Positions 1 through 5,684 of a stretch of DNA of 9,857 nt are shown in pieces. The notes beneath the pieces are model-generated. The model was given only the letters and a program-made list of their open reading frames with translations, had not been told where the DNA came from and ran no database searches. Within the stretch, counting starts at the first letter, position 1, and each line of letters opens with the position of its first letter. Source of the stretch: an uncultured Eubacteriales bacterium (GTDB taxonomy: Bacteria; Bacillota; Clostridia; Oscillospirales; Acutalibacteraceae); assembly GCA_900321665.1 (NCBI GenBank), contig ONWY01000025.1:1-9857 (forward strand), given 5' to 3'. The translations under genes and the position numbers were made by a program.

Positions 1-1004
1 TGAATATCATAAGCATTGTTTTCATAGATATCGACAATAATCAGCTTGCTCGGCTGGTAGCGCATAATTTGCCGGCACAGCTCGCTGCCGATGGAGCCGC
101 CGCCGCCTGTGACCATGCACACCTTACCTGCAATAAAGCCCGAAAGCTTGGTGGTATCTAACTGCACCGGGTCTCTGCCAAGCAAATCCTCCACATTGAC
201 TCTGGTGGTTTGGTTTAAGATGGATTTGCCGGTCACGAGGGTGGAAACCTCGGGCACGACCTTAACCTCGCACTTGGTTTCGGCGCAAACCTCCAAAATC
301 TCCGCCTTGCGCACGGCTGGGCAGCTGGGGATGGCAAAAAAGACCACCTCAACCGAATACTTGGTGCAAATTTCCTTTAAATCAAAGGTGGTACCCAGCA
401 CATAGTAGCCATTGACCTTTTCATTGATTTTATTCAAATCATCATCCACATAGCCGACTAAGGAGTAGCAAAAATCCTTTTTGCCCTCTTTTAAGGCATT
501 GGTGATTTCGAGCGCCAGGATTCTGCCTGCATTGCCCGCGCCGATGATCAGCGCGCGCTTCATCATTTCGCTTTGCCCTGCACTGACAAGGTAGATAAAA
601 TAGCGCTTGGCAAAGAAACGAATCGACACCACAAGCCCTGCGCTCAACAAAAAGCTGAGCAGGCAATATAAAACAGTCGGCAAATTGAGCTGCCCGTAGC
701 TGCCGATTTTCCAAAATTGGATAATCGCAAAAAAGAGGCTGCTGCCGACAAGCAGCTCCACGACACAGGAAATATAATCTCTGAAGGATATCAATTTCCA
801 TGCCTTGCGGTACTCGCCGCCGATGTAAATGCACAAGAAATTAATCACTGCAAAGATAATAGCGCTCCTGACGACGCCTGCCGTTGCAATGCTCACCGGT
901 AAAAACTCATGGATGATATATGCCGAAAAGGCATTTGCCGCCAGCAAGGATACCAGGTCAAACAGGATAACCAATATTTTTCTATGGGATAACTTTGTTC
1001 TCAT
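1..1004 (-). CDS. Membrane-anchored nucleotide-sugar 4,6-dehydratase (CapD/PglF/FlaA1 type), 3' end outside window
   Basis: The gene reads leftward from ATG at 1004 and runs off the left edge after 334 codons. The usual family length is about 600, so roughly half is present. The first about 140 residues hold several hydrophobic segments, the usual membrane anchor of this family. A first Rossmann-like domain follows, with RALIIGAGNAGRIL around residue 150-163. A second nucleotide-binding motif, VTGGGGSIGSEL (about 298-309), matches the TGxxGxxG NAD(P) site of short-chain dehydratases, and the linker LLGRDPVQLD just before it is typical of CapD/PglF proteins. These enzymes convert UDP-GlcNAc or similar sugars to 4-keto-6-deoxy forms for capsule, O-glycan or exopolysaccharide synthesis at the inner membrane face. 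The catalytic Tyr/Lys or Met/Lys region lies outside the window, so exact substrate and activity cannot be judged. The ribosome binding site is GGGAAGGCGGG just upstream of the start. The family call is firm; the reaction is inferred. Confidence 0.93.
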   Translation of the reverse strand, partial: MRTKLSHRKILVILFDLVSLLAANAFSAYIIHEFLPVSIATAGVVRSAIIFAVINFLCIYIGGEYRKAWKLISFRDYISCVVELLVGSSLFFAIIQFWKIGSYGQLNLPTVLYCLLSFLLSAGLVVSIRFFAKRYFIYLVSAGQSEMMKRALIIGAGNAGRILALEITNALKEGKKDFCYSLVGYVDDDLNKINEKVNGYYVLGTTFDLKEICTKYSVEVVFFAIPSCPAVRKAEILEVCAETKCEVKVVPEVSTLVTGKSILNQTTRVNVEDLLGRDPVQLDTTKLSGFIAGKVCMVTGGGGSIGSELCRQIMRYQPSKLIIVDIYENNAYDI

Positions 1005-1019
1005 TTTCCCGCCTTCCCG

Positions 1020-1061
1020 CAATGAAAGCACCTTGAGAGTGCTCTCAATTACTTCTCATTG
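1020..1061 (-). promoter_or_regulatory. Extended stem-loop in the leader of the CapD-like gene
   Basis: Nested inverted repeats fold the leader RNA into one hairpin. The outer stem is CAATGA (1020-1025) with TCATTG (1056-1061), then AAG (1026-1028) with CTT (1052-1054) past a one-base bulge. After a small internal loop comes the near-palindrome TTGAGAG (1033-1039)/CTCTCAA (1042-1048). As RNA the inner stem is six base pairs closing a GCAC tetraloop. The structure ends about 15 nt before the start codon, close to the ribosome binding site. It could act on translation or transcript elongation, or the inner palindrome could be a protein operator on DNA. The pairing is seen; the function is inferred. 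Confidence 0.5.
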
Positions 1062-1097
1062 TCTCTATATTGAAAGAGAAAGATTGCCTAAATATTT

Positions 1098-1126
1098 ATT
1101 ATATAATAAAAAAGCAGATTTTACAA
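1098..1126 (-). promoter_or_regulatory. Sigma-A type promoter of the CapD-like gene
   Basis: Read on the minus strand, TTGTAA (1121-1126) and TATAAT (1098-1103) are separated by exactly 17 bases. Transcription would begin near 1091, giving a leader of about 87 nt. No terminator is visible between the DUF1836 stop (1148) and this promoter, so some read-through from upstream is possible. Confidence 0.7.
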
Positions 1127-1147
1127 TACGTTGTTTTGCATTATTCT

Positions 1148-1708
1148 TTATTGCCCTTTCATCGCTTCAAAGAGGGCATCTGCCTCCTGCTTGTAGCGCG
1201 CGCTGCAATAGGCATAGCTCATCACACACAGCGCATCAGCCAAGCGCGCGGTGTCCTCCGCATGCGGCGGAATGTAATCCTTAATGGTTTCCTGCACCAG
1301 GTGCGGGATATCCTCGAGCGCGGGCATGCCGTTATCCGCCTTTGCCACGGTGGCGCAAAAGTAATCATACAGTGCGTCCTCCGCTATGATATCATCGCTC
1401 TCGCAGTTCGCACTGCCGTTGACCAGCGCCATCAGCGCGCCGATATTTTCAATTTTCATCGCATCGCGCAACGCGGAAATAAGCAAAATGCGCGCGAGCT
1501 GGCGCTCGTGGTATTTCTTGCCGACCGGCTTTGCCACAAAGCCGCGCTTTACCCAATTTTGAATGGTGGAGGGCTCGAGCGCGGTAATCGCGCAAACCTG
1601 CGAAAGGGTTAAGCCGTTGGTCGCTTGAATGAGCGGCACAAATTTTTCAAACATGCTCTCGCTATCCTTCATCGGGATATTGGTGCCGGGGATGGTGTGC
1701 TCTGTCAT
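1148..1708 (-). CDS. DUF1836 domain-containing HTH regulator
   Basis: This is a 186-residue cytosolic protein. Residues about 32-58 (GLTLSQVCAITALEPSTIQN, then WVKRGFV) form a MerR-like helix-turn-helix: the motif asks whether a site is recognised and ends in a wing-like W-K-G segment, followed by KKYHERQLARILLISALRDAMK, as in DUF1836 proteins of Firmicutes. The rest is predicted helical and would supply dimerisation or sensing. The start ATG at 1708 has a clean AAGGAG (1715-1720) six bases upstream. It has its own promoter (1755-1783) and a perfect inverted repeat (1723-1740) between promoter and start, which suggests autoregulation. DUF1836 family members are uncharacterised or only loosely linked to stress regulation, so no target is assigned. 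Family assignment is confident from the N-terminal motif; the regulatory role is inferred. Confidence 0.85.
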   Translation of the reverse strand: MTEHTIPGTNIPMKDSESMFEKFVPLIQATNGLTLSQVCAITALEPSTIQNWVKRGFVAKPVGKKYHERQLARILLISALRDAMKIENIGALMALVNGSANCESDDIIAEDALYDYFCATVAKADNGMPALEDIPHLVQETIKDYIPPHAEDTARLADALCVMSYAYCSARYKQEADALFEAMKGQ

Positions 1709-1722
1709 ACGATTCTCCTTTA

Positions 1723-1740
1723 TTAAGCGAATCCGCTTAA
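1723..1740. promoter_or_regulatory. Candidate operator of the DUF1836 gene
   Basis: A perfect inverted repeat, TTAAGCG-AATC-CGCTTAA (7-base arms, 4-base spacer), sits about 8 to 25 bases downstream of the predicted transcription start and abuts the ribosome binding site. The position suits a repressor site. It could also form a weak RNA hairpin in front of the ribosome binding site. A natural ligand is the HTH protein encoded next to it, which is an inference. Confidence 0.5.
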
Positions 1741-1754
1741 AATGTCTTTATTTG

Positions 1755-1783
1755 ATTATAACACAGGTTCATATGACAATCAA
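1755..1783 (-). promoter_or_regulatory. Extended -10 promoter of the DUF1836 gene
   Basis: On the minus strand TTGATT (1778-1783) lies 17 bases before TATAAT (1755-1760), and the -10 is preceded by TG plus one base (TGTTATAAT). The -35 hexamer overlaps the last bases of the spoVT terminator stem (1781-1809), so the two elements are packed together. Confidence 0.7.
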
Positions 1784-1809
1784 GCCGAAACACGCTGTGT
1801 TTCGGCTTG
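1781..1809 (-). terminator. Terminator downstream of spoVT
   Basis: A perfect 13-base-pair stem, CAAGCCGAAACAC (1781-1793) with GTGTTTCGGCTTG (1797-1809) and a 3-base loop, lies about 20 bases after the spoVT stop. The tail on the minus strand is ATTGT, a poor U-tract, so termination may be partial. The plus strand has a better TTTT tail but no gene feeds into it from that side. Confidence 0.7.
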
Positions 1810-1827
1810 TTTTCGCGCACCGTGCGG

Positions 1828-2361
1828 CTACTCCTCCATTTGCTTGCCCAAAAAGGAAGCGGCAACATCGGTGAGTTTCATTTCGGTTTGCGTCGGCGCC
1901 TTGCCCTCATCGAGCACAATCACGCTGCCGACCGCGTCTCCCGCCGCAATAATCGGGCAGACAATGCTCGCTTTGCGCTCGTAGCCCTCAATGGGGTAAA
2001 CGCTCTCGTCGCTGTCGGCGGCGGAATACGAGCGCCTTTGCTCCAAAATTTCTTCAATTTTCTTGGAAATGGGCTTGTCAAACACTTCTCTTTTCGCAAC
2101 GCCCGAGGAAGCGACCACGCGGTCATTATCGCTGATAATTACCGGCATGGAGGCGTGCATATGCATCGCCTCCGCATATTGGCTTGCAAAGGCGGACATT
2201 TCCCCGATGGGAGAGTATTTTTTAAAAATCACCTCGCCGTTGGCATCCGTAAAAATCTCCAGCGCATCGCCATCGCGCAGGCGCAGCGTTTTTCGGATTT
2301 CCTTCGGAATGACCACGCGCCCCAAATCATCAATTCTTCTGACTATTCCCGTTGCTTTCAT
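1828..2361 (-). CDS. spoVT: Stage V sporulation protein T (AbrB-family regulator)
   Basis: The 177-residue product matches SpoVT in length and layout. Residues 1-50 are an AbrB/SpoVT swapped-hairpin DNA-binding domain with the hallmark MKATGIVRRIDDLGRVVIPK followed by EIRKTLRLRDGDALEIF. Residues about 55-177 form a GAF-like sensor domain (PVIISDNDRVVASSG; later ASIVCPIIAAGDAVGSVIVL). In Bacillus subtilis SpoVT is a forespore regulator that tunes sigma-G genes and affects spore coat, cortex and germination; clostridial orthologues also govern late sporulation. Here it stands alone, not next to mfd/spoVB/mazG as in some genomes. The start is ATG at 2361 with a very strong AAAGGAGGGG upstream. 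The presence of spoVT suggests an endospore former, though some asporogenous relatives retain it. Confidence 0.95.
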   Translation of the reverse strand: MKATGIVRRIDDLGRVVIPKEIRKTLRLRDGDALEIFTDANGEVIFKKYSPIGEMSAFASQYAEAMHMHASMPVIISDNDRVVASSGVAKREVFDKPISKKIEEILEQRRSYSAADSDESVYPIEGYERKASIVCPIIAAGDAVGSVIVLDEGKAPTQTEMKLTDVAASFLGKQMEE

Positions 2362-2402
2362 AATTCCCCTCCTTTGCTAATATTTTGCCAAAAGCGGGAA
2401 AT

Positions 2403-2430
2403 ATTATGCGCAAAGGTTGTGAATTGCCAA
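2403..2430 (-). promoter_or_regulatory. spoVT: Likely spoVT promoter with a repeated TTGCCAAAA element
   Basis: On the minus strand TTGGCA (2425-2430) and CATAAT (2403-2408) are 16 bases apart, a fair sigma-A promoter. The -10 extended by one base, CATAATA, also fits the sigma-G -10 consensus, the factor used for spoVT in Bacillus, but no good sigma-G -35 is seen. The 9-mer TTGCCAAAA (plus-strand reading) occurs at 2424-2432, over the -35, and again at 2385-2393 in the leader, which could be a regulator binding pair. Confidence 0.4.
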
Positions 2431-2466
2431 AAAAATGTAAATAAGAATTGAATTTTATATTTTTTA

Positions 2467-2495
2467 TTGTATATCCTATCATTGTGTGTTATGAT
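2467..2495 (+). promoter_or_regulatory. Extended -10 promoter of the 91-residue gene
   Basis: TTGTAT (2467-2472) and TATGAT (2490-2495) are 17 bases apart, and the -10 carries the TG extension (TGTTATGAT). The expected start near 2502 leaves a short leader of about 43 nt. Confidence 0.65.
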
Positions 2496-2513
2496 GAAAA
2501 TGAAAAAGGGGCA

Positions 2514-2531
2514 TTCAAGGCTCCGCTTGAA
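2514..2531 (+). promoter_or_regulatory. Small hairpin overlapping the ribosome binding site of the 91-residue gene
   Basis: TTCAAG (2514-2519) pairs perfectly with CTTGAA (2526-2531) around a six-base loop. The second arm runs into the AAAGGAG (2530-2536) that serves the ATG at 2545. Six base pairs, half of them A-T, is weak, so this may only modulate translation or may be a binding site. The function is unknown. Confidence 0.3.
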
Positions 2532-2544
2532 AGGAGTTGTTACT

Positions 2545-2820
2545 ATGGAGCACAGACACTTTACCTTAAACCTGAAAAAGCAATATGCTATGGATAGGTA
2601 CGAAATTGAAAAGCAATACATCTTTTCTTCCAACGGCGAGGACGCCACCCATATGCAGTTTGATTATACCAATATGGGAAAATTGGAAGATGTGATGAAA
2701 GCGCAGCTTGGCGGCGACTATGCCATTGATAACTTCACCGAATATTTCAAAGCCCACTCCATGGCAGACTTAAAGAAGCTTTGCCGGCAGTGGTCAATCA
2801 AATACACCCTGTTAGATTAA
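2545..2820 (+). CDS. Hypothetical 91-residue cytosolic protein
   Basis: I do not recognise this protein. It starts at ATG 2545, chosen because AAAGGAG (2530-2536) lies eight bases upstream; an in-frame TTG at 2467 would extend it but that TTG is part of the -35 element. The product, beginning MEHRHFTLNLKKQYAMDRYE, is charged, soluble, without signal peptide, membrane segment or Cys cluster (one Cys only). A helical C-terminal half (residues about 47-88) contains the segment AHSMADLKKLCRQWSIKYTL. It has its own extended -10 promoter and a strong terminator, so it is transcribed as a single gene, divergent from spoVT and convergent with the corA operon. The good expression signals support a real gene. 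Function cannot be assigned. Confidence 0.82.
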   Translation: MEHRHFTLNLKKQYAMDRYEIEKQYIFSSNGEDATHMQFDYTNMGKLEDVMKAQLGGDYAIDNFTEYFKAHSMADLKKLCRQWSIKYTLLD

Positions 2821-2835
2821 AGCGGTTGTAAACAA

Positions 2836-2860
2836 AGCGGAGGCTGTCACAGCCTCCGCT
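2836..2860. terminator. Bidirectional terminator between convergent genes
   Basis: AGCGGAGGCTG (2836-2846) pairs perfectly with CAGCCTCCGCT (2850-2860) over a TCA loop. The plus-strand tail is ATTTCTTTT and the minus-strand tail TTTGTTTA, so it can serve both the 91-residue gene and the end of the corA-lipoprotein operon. Confidence 0.9.
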
Positions 2861-2885
2861 ATTTCTTTTCCCTATCATCCGGCGC

Positions 2886-3503
2886 TTAGCTTTCTTTTAC
2901 ATCCTGCAGCTTTAAATCGGGGCCATAGGTGATTTCCCTTGCAAGCTCGCCTTTTTCATCATACTCGTAGCGAATGACCGCCGTTAAATCCAAGGTGGCA
3001 TTGTAGGTGCGCTTTTCTACCATTTTAATATGGTCATCACCATAGCTTGCGGTGTAAAAATCGGTCAGCTTTCCATCGGCACCGTAGTGCGCTTCATATG
3101 CCGTATTGCCGTATTCATCATAGCGGTACCTGGTCACTGCCGTGCCCTTGCCCTGCACATTGTACTCGGTTTTTTCCTGATTATCCGGGGAGAAAACGAC
3201 GCATTTTTGCAAGGCACCGTCTGTGACATATACATCCAACATACCGTTTTCAAAATTGGTGCTGAGCTTTTCGGTATCTTCAAAATCCTTGAAGTAAAAT
3301 TCCACATCGTTGATATAAAACAGCTGCTTTTTTATCACAATCGTTAATTCGGCAATTTCAATGGTTTGCTCCACATCCACATCGCCGACATAGGCATTCG
3401 GAATATCCTCCAAGGTCTGTTTAACATCTGCCTGCTTCTTGGCGCAAGCGCCCAAGGGGAGCAGGCAAAGCAACGCGCAAAGTATGCAAAGCGTTTTTTT
3501 CAT
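2886..3503 (-). CDS. Small lipoprotein with YD-like repeats
   Basis: The mature reading is 205 residues from ATG at 3503, preceded by AAAAGGAG with seven-base spacing. A longer in-frame reading to 3629 would bury the signal peptide inside the radical SAM gene and is rejected. Residues 1-20 are a lipoprotein signal: MKK, a hydrophobic core, and the lipobox LGAC with Cys20 as the lipid-attachment residue. The protein is therefore likely anchored on the outer face of the membrane. The C-terminal half has at least two YD-repeat-like units, YRYDEYGNTAYEAHYGADGK and YEYDEKGELAREITYG, the beta-hairpin pattern seen in RHS-type and related surface proteins, though too few for an RHS toxin. It is the last gene of the corA operon, 14 bases after the radical SAM stop. 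No ligand or partner is recognisable. Confidence 0.85.
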   Translation of the reverse strand: MKKTLCILCALLCLLPLGACAKKQADVKQTLEDIPNAYVGDVDVEQTIEIAELTIVIKKQLFYINDVEFYFKDFEDTEKLSTNFENGMLDVYVTDGALQKCVVFSPDNQEKTEYNVQGKGTAVTRYRYDEYGNTAYEAHYGADGKLTDFYTASYGDDHIKMVEKRTYNATLDLTAVIRYEYDEKGELAREITYGPDLKLQDVKES

Positions 3504-3517
3504 CGTCTTTCTCCTTT

Positions 3518-4393
3518 TCATTTTGCCGCATCGCTCAAAGAGTCCGAAAACGGCGGAATATATTTTGTATCGGCGCTGGCTAAATCCTGACAAAAGCCCT
3601 CTAAGCCGAGCATTGCCGCATAGCTCCAAGCGGATTCCAGCTCGCTTTCGCTAATCGTGCGCTGCAGCTCCGGGAAGCGCGCCAAATCACCGCAAGGCGT
3701 GTATTGGCTCATCAGCGAAAAGAGTACCTTTTTGCCCTTTGCAAAATCGTGCACGGCATCTATCACCGCAAGGGTGTTTTCCGGCTGCCCCGGCAGCATC
3801 AGGTGGCGAATGATAACGCCCTTTTTCAGCAAGCCGTCGTCCCCAATCACCGTGTCGCCGACAAGGGCATACATCTTTTCAAGCGCTTCGCGCGCGGTTT
3901 GCACATAATCCGGCGCTGCGCCGTAGCGGCGCGCCAAAGCGGCATCGGCATATTTAAAATCCGGCAGAAATACCTGCACCTTGCCGCGCAGCTGCTCGAG
4001 CACTGCCGTGCTGTCGTAACCGGAGCTGTTCCAAACCACCGGCACCTCGTAGCGGTGCGTTTCCAAAAAGTCCGCCAAAAAAAGCGCATAGTGCGAAGGG
4101 GTAACAAATTCAACATTGTGCACACCCTGCGCGAGCATGGCGCGAATGTGCCGCTCAAGCGCCGCAGCATCTACCGCTTTTCCCTTTAAGCCGGCGGAAA
4201 TCTCGCGGTTTTGGCAAAACACACAGCGCATATTGCAGCCCGAGAAAAACACGGTGCCTGCGCCCCTCGTGCCGCTGATAACCGGCTCTTCCCAAAAATG
4301 GGGTGCAATGCGCGCCACCAGCACCCGATTGCCGACCCCGCAAAAGCCGCTGCTTCTGCTCTCGCACGCGCGCGGACAGCTGCGGCAGCTCAA
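3518..4393 (-). CDS. Radical SAM protein, PflX/AmrS type (COG1313-like)
   Basis: The 291-residue protein carries the radical SAM cluster motif CNMRCVFC (Cys53, Cys57, Cys60), which binds a [4Fe-4S] cluster and S-adenosylmethionine. It is embedded in the family signature GTVFFSGCNMRCVFCQNREI. An N-terminal Cys array (Cys3, Cys6, Cys10, Cys18; pattern CxxCPRxC...GFCG) is typical of PflX/COG1313 proteins and may hold another metal site. Similar proteins act with the MEMO1/AMMECR1 pair (AmmeMemoRadiSam), but neither partner is seen here and the substrate is unknown. The start is TTG at 4393, overlapping the preceding stop as TTGA, with GAGGA seven bases upstream; this start puts the N-terminal Cys motif where the family has it. 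It is the third gene of the operon, translationally coupled to the Cys-rich small protein. Confidence 0.9.
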   Translation of the reverse strand: MSCRSCPRACESRSSGFCGVGNRVLVARIAPHFWEEPVISGTRGAGTVFFSGCNMRCVFCQNREISAGLKGKAVDAAALERHIRAMLAQGVHNVEFVTPSHYALFLADFLETHRYEVPVVWNSSGYDSTAVLEQLRGKVQVFLPDFKYADAALARRYGAAPDYVQTAREALEKMYALVGDTVIGDDGLLKKGVIIRHLMLPGQPENTLAVIDAVHDFAKGKKVLFSLMSQYTPCGDLARFPELQRTISESELESAWSYAAMLGLEGFCQDLASADTKYIPPFSDSLSDAAK

Positions 4394-4584
4394 TTTTGCT
4401 TCCTCACAATCCGGTACTCATCGCGAAAGCGATAAAACGGGCACCCGCGCGACTCCCTGTCGCCCAGGCGGTAGAGCTCATCCTCATCCATCTCGATGAT
4501 GCAGACCTCTTCGCCGAACTGCTCATCATACTCAAAATTTTCACACGACAGGCAGCTGCCTGCCTTTTTGTTCTTTTTCATCAT
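4390..4584 (-). CDS. Small Cys-rich protein, DUF6472-like
   Basis: This is a 64-residue cytosolic protein with four cysteines, Cys11-x2-Cys14 ... Cys28 ... Cys48, in the order SCLSCENF, EEVCIIEMDEDEL and GCPFYRF, ending RDEYRIVRKQN. The arrangement resembles the short clostridial DUF6472 family and could bind a zinc ion or an iron-sulfur cluster. The name is from memory of that family and is not verified by search. It starts three bases after the CorA stop, with ATG ATG at 4584 and 4581, and no good ribosome binding site, so translation probably re-initiates from corA. Its stop overlaps the TTG start of the radical SAM gene. That tight coupling suggests a physical or functional partnership with the radical SAM protein, an inference only. 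Confidence 0.85.
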   Translation of the reverse strand: MMKKNKKAGSCLSCENFEYDEQFGEEVCIIEMDEDELYRLGDRESRGCPFYRFRDEYRIVRKQN

Positions 4585-4587
4585 CTG

Positions 4588-5523
4588 TTAAAACCACTTT
4601 TTCTTTTTGCCGATGACCGCGAGGATTGCCACCACCGCCACCGAGAGCAAAATCACAAATAAATACCCGTAGCGCCAATGAAACTCGGGCATGGAATCAA
4701 AATTCATGCCGTACCAGCCGACAATCAAGGTCAGCGGGAAAAAGATGCTGGTGATAACCGTGAAGCGCTTCATGGTATGGTTGAGGCTCAAATCGAGCGT
4801 CGCGGAATACGCATCCTGCAAATGCACCACTAAGGAGTTGAGCGAATCCACATCCTCCTTCAAGCGCTGAATTTTGTTGTGCATATTGGCGATATAGCGC
4901 AAATCCTCGCTCTCAAACAGGTCGTTTTCATTTTCCTCTATCGCCTCGGTGATGTCAAGCAGCTGCTCGTAGTAATTGTGCATGGTCAGCAGCTCCTCTT
5001 TCAAATGCAGCAAATCCAGGTTGAAATCATCGCCTGTATTGCCCTTGAAAACATCCTCCTCCAAGGCGGTGATTTCCACTCCGGTGTTTTCAATGTACTT
5101 GCTGTTGCCGGCAATGAGCAACTCAATGAAGCTGTAAATCACCTTTTCCAAGGTCACGCCCTTGGAGTGGCGCTTGTGGATGGCTTCCATAAATTTGTTT
5201 TTGGTGGAGCCGTCGCGGTCCGCCACATCGACCACAATAATCATATTTTTCTTAATGAGCAGCGCCACGCAGTCCGCCTCCGCCTTAAAATCGAAGGGGT
5301 CGATGATTTTTAACTCCGTGAAGGTGTAATCATCAAACACATCCACCCCGCTGCGAAAGTTTTTGTTTGCCACCTGGCAAGCTTCAACCGTGGTGTGCGA
5401 AAAGCCGAATTTGCCGCCGATTTCCGCCAGCTCCTTGGAACTGACATAGCCGGCTATGATTTGGTTTTGGTTCACTTCATCGCTTGCAATCGGTGTCACT
5501 GCTTTGTCGAGCTTAAAAAACAC
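4588..5523 (-). CDS. CorA-family divalent metal transporter
   Basis: The 311-residue length and topology fit CorA. A long soluble, coiled-coil-rich N-terminal domain (residues 1 to about 245) is followed by two membrane helices: about 252-271 (FTVITSIFFPLTLIVGWYGMNF) and about 285-305. The signature GMN motif (YGMN, Gly272-Met273-Asn274) closes the first helix and lines the pentameric pore mouth. The C-terminus is the basic KKKKWF. CorA proteins take up Mg2+, and some members carry Co2+, Ni2+ or Zn2+; the periplasmic loop here, DSMPEFHWRYGY, lacks the textbook MPEL spacing but does contain an MPE-like MPEF. The start is GTG at 5523 with AGGTGA six bases upstream. It is the first gene of a four-gene operon with its own promoter (5573-5601). 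The family is certain; the ion is not. Confidence 0.93.
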   Translation of the reverse strand: MFFKLDKAVTPIASDEVNQNQIIAGYVSSKELAEIGGKFGFSHTTVEACQVANKNFRSGVDVFDDYTFTELKIIDPFDFKAEADCVALLIKKNMIIVVDVADRDGSTKNKFMEAIHKRHSKGVTLEKVIYSFIELLIAGNSKYIENTGVEITALEEDVFKGNTGDDFNLDLLHLKEELLTMHNYYEQLLDITEAIEENENDLFESEDLRYIANMHNKIQRLKEDVDSLNSLVVHLQDAYSATLDLSLNHTMKRFTVITSIFFPLTLIVGWYGMNFDSMPEFHWRYGYLFVILLSVAVVAILAVIGKKKKWF

Positions 5524-5572
5524 GCGCTATCACCTGCCCCTCAAAATCTGTCGCTGCATTGAATACGCAACT

Positions 5573-5601
5573 ATTGTATCACATATGTTCAAAAATATCT
5601 A
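5573..5601 (-). promoter_or_regulatory. Extended -10 promoter of the corA-lipoprotein operon
   Basis: The minus strand reads TACAAT (5573-5578) preceded by TG plus one base, 17 bases after TAGATA (5596-5601). The -35 is weak (4 of 6) and the TG extension compensates. The transcript would start near 5566, about 43 nt before the GTG start. Confidence 0.55.
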
Positions 5602-5634
5602 TGGTATTTTTCGCGGCAGCACATTTTCGATTGC

Positions 5635-5670
5635 CGCAAAAAAGAGAGCAGCAACATTGCCGCTCTCTTT
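5635..5670 (-). terminator. Terminator of galE
   Basis: Just after the galE stop, AAAGAGAGC pairs with GCTCTCTTT, then a G-U wobble and GCAA/TTGC extend the stem to about 14 base pairs around a tiny loop (5641-5670). A run of six T follows on the minus strand (ending about 5635). It insulates galE from the downstream corA operon. Confidence 0.88.
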
Positions 5671-5684
5671 CGCTTTTTATGTCA

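Noticed and set aside
442..834. 130-residue minus-strand open frame inside the CapD-like gene
   Set aside because: It is in another frame of a strongly supported gene, is rich in Arg, Cys and Gln with no domain, and has no ribosome binding site.
1070..1612. 180-residue plus-strand open frame opposite the DUF1836 gene
   Set aside because: Antisense shadow of a gene with a clear HTH domain; the shadow shows no recognisable motif.
1807..2451. 214-residue plus-strand open frame opposite spoVT
   Set aside because: Antisense shadow; the opposite strand encodes an unmistakable SpoVT.
2467..2544. Upstream TTG start of the 91-residue gene
   Set aside because: That TTG is part of the -35 hexamer; the ATG at 2545 has a well-spaced AAAGGAG.
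3504..3629. Longer N-terminus for the lipoprotein from 3629
   Set aside because: It would overlap the radical SAM gene and place the lipoprotein signal peptide internally; ATG 3503 has a proper ribosome binding site and gives a canonical lipobox.
5621..5637. Second hairpin GCGGCA/TGCCGC beside the galE terminator
   Set aside because: Six base pairs with a large loop lying past the main terminator; likely chance.
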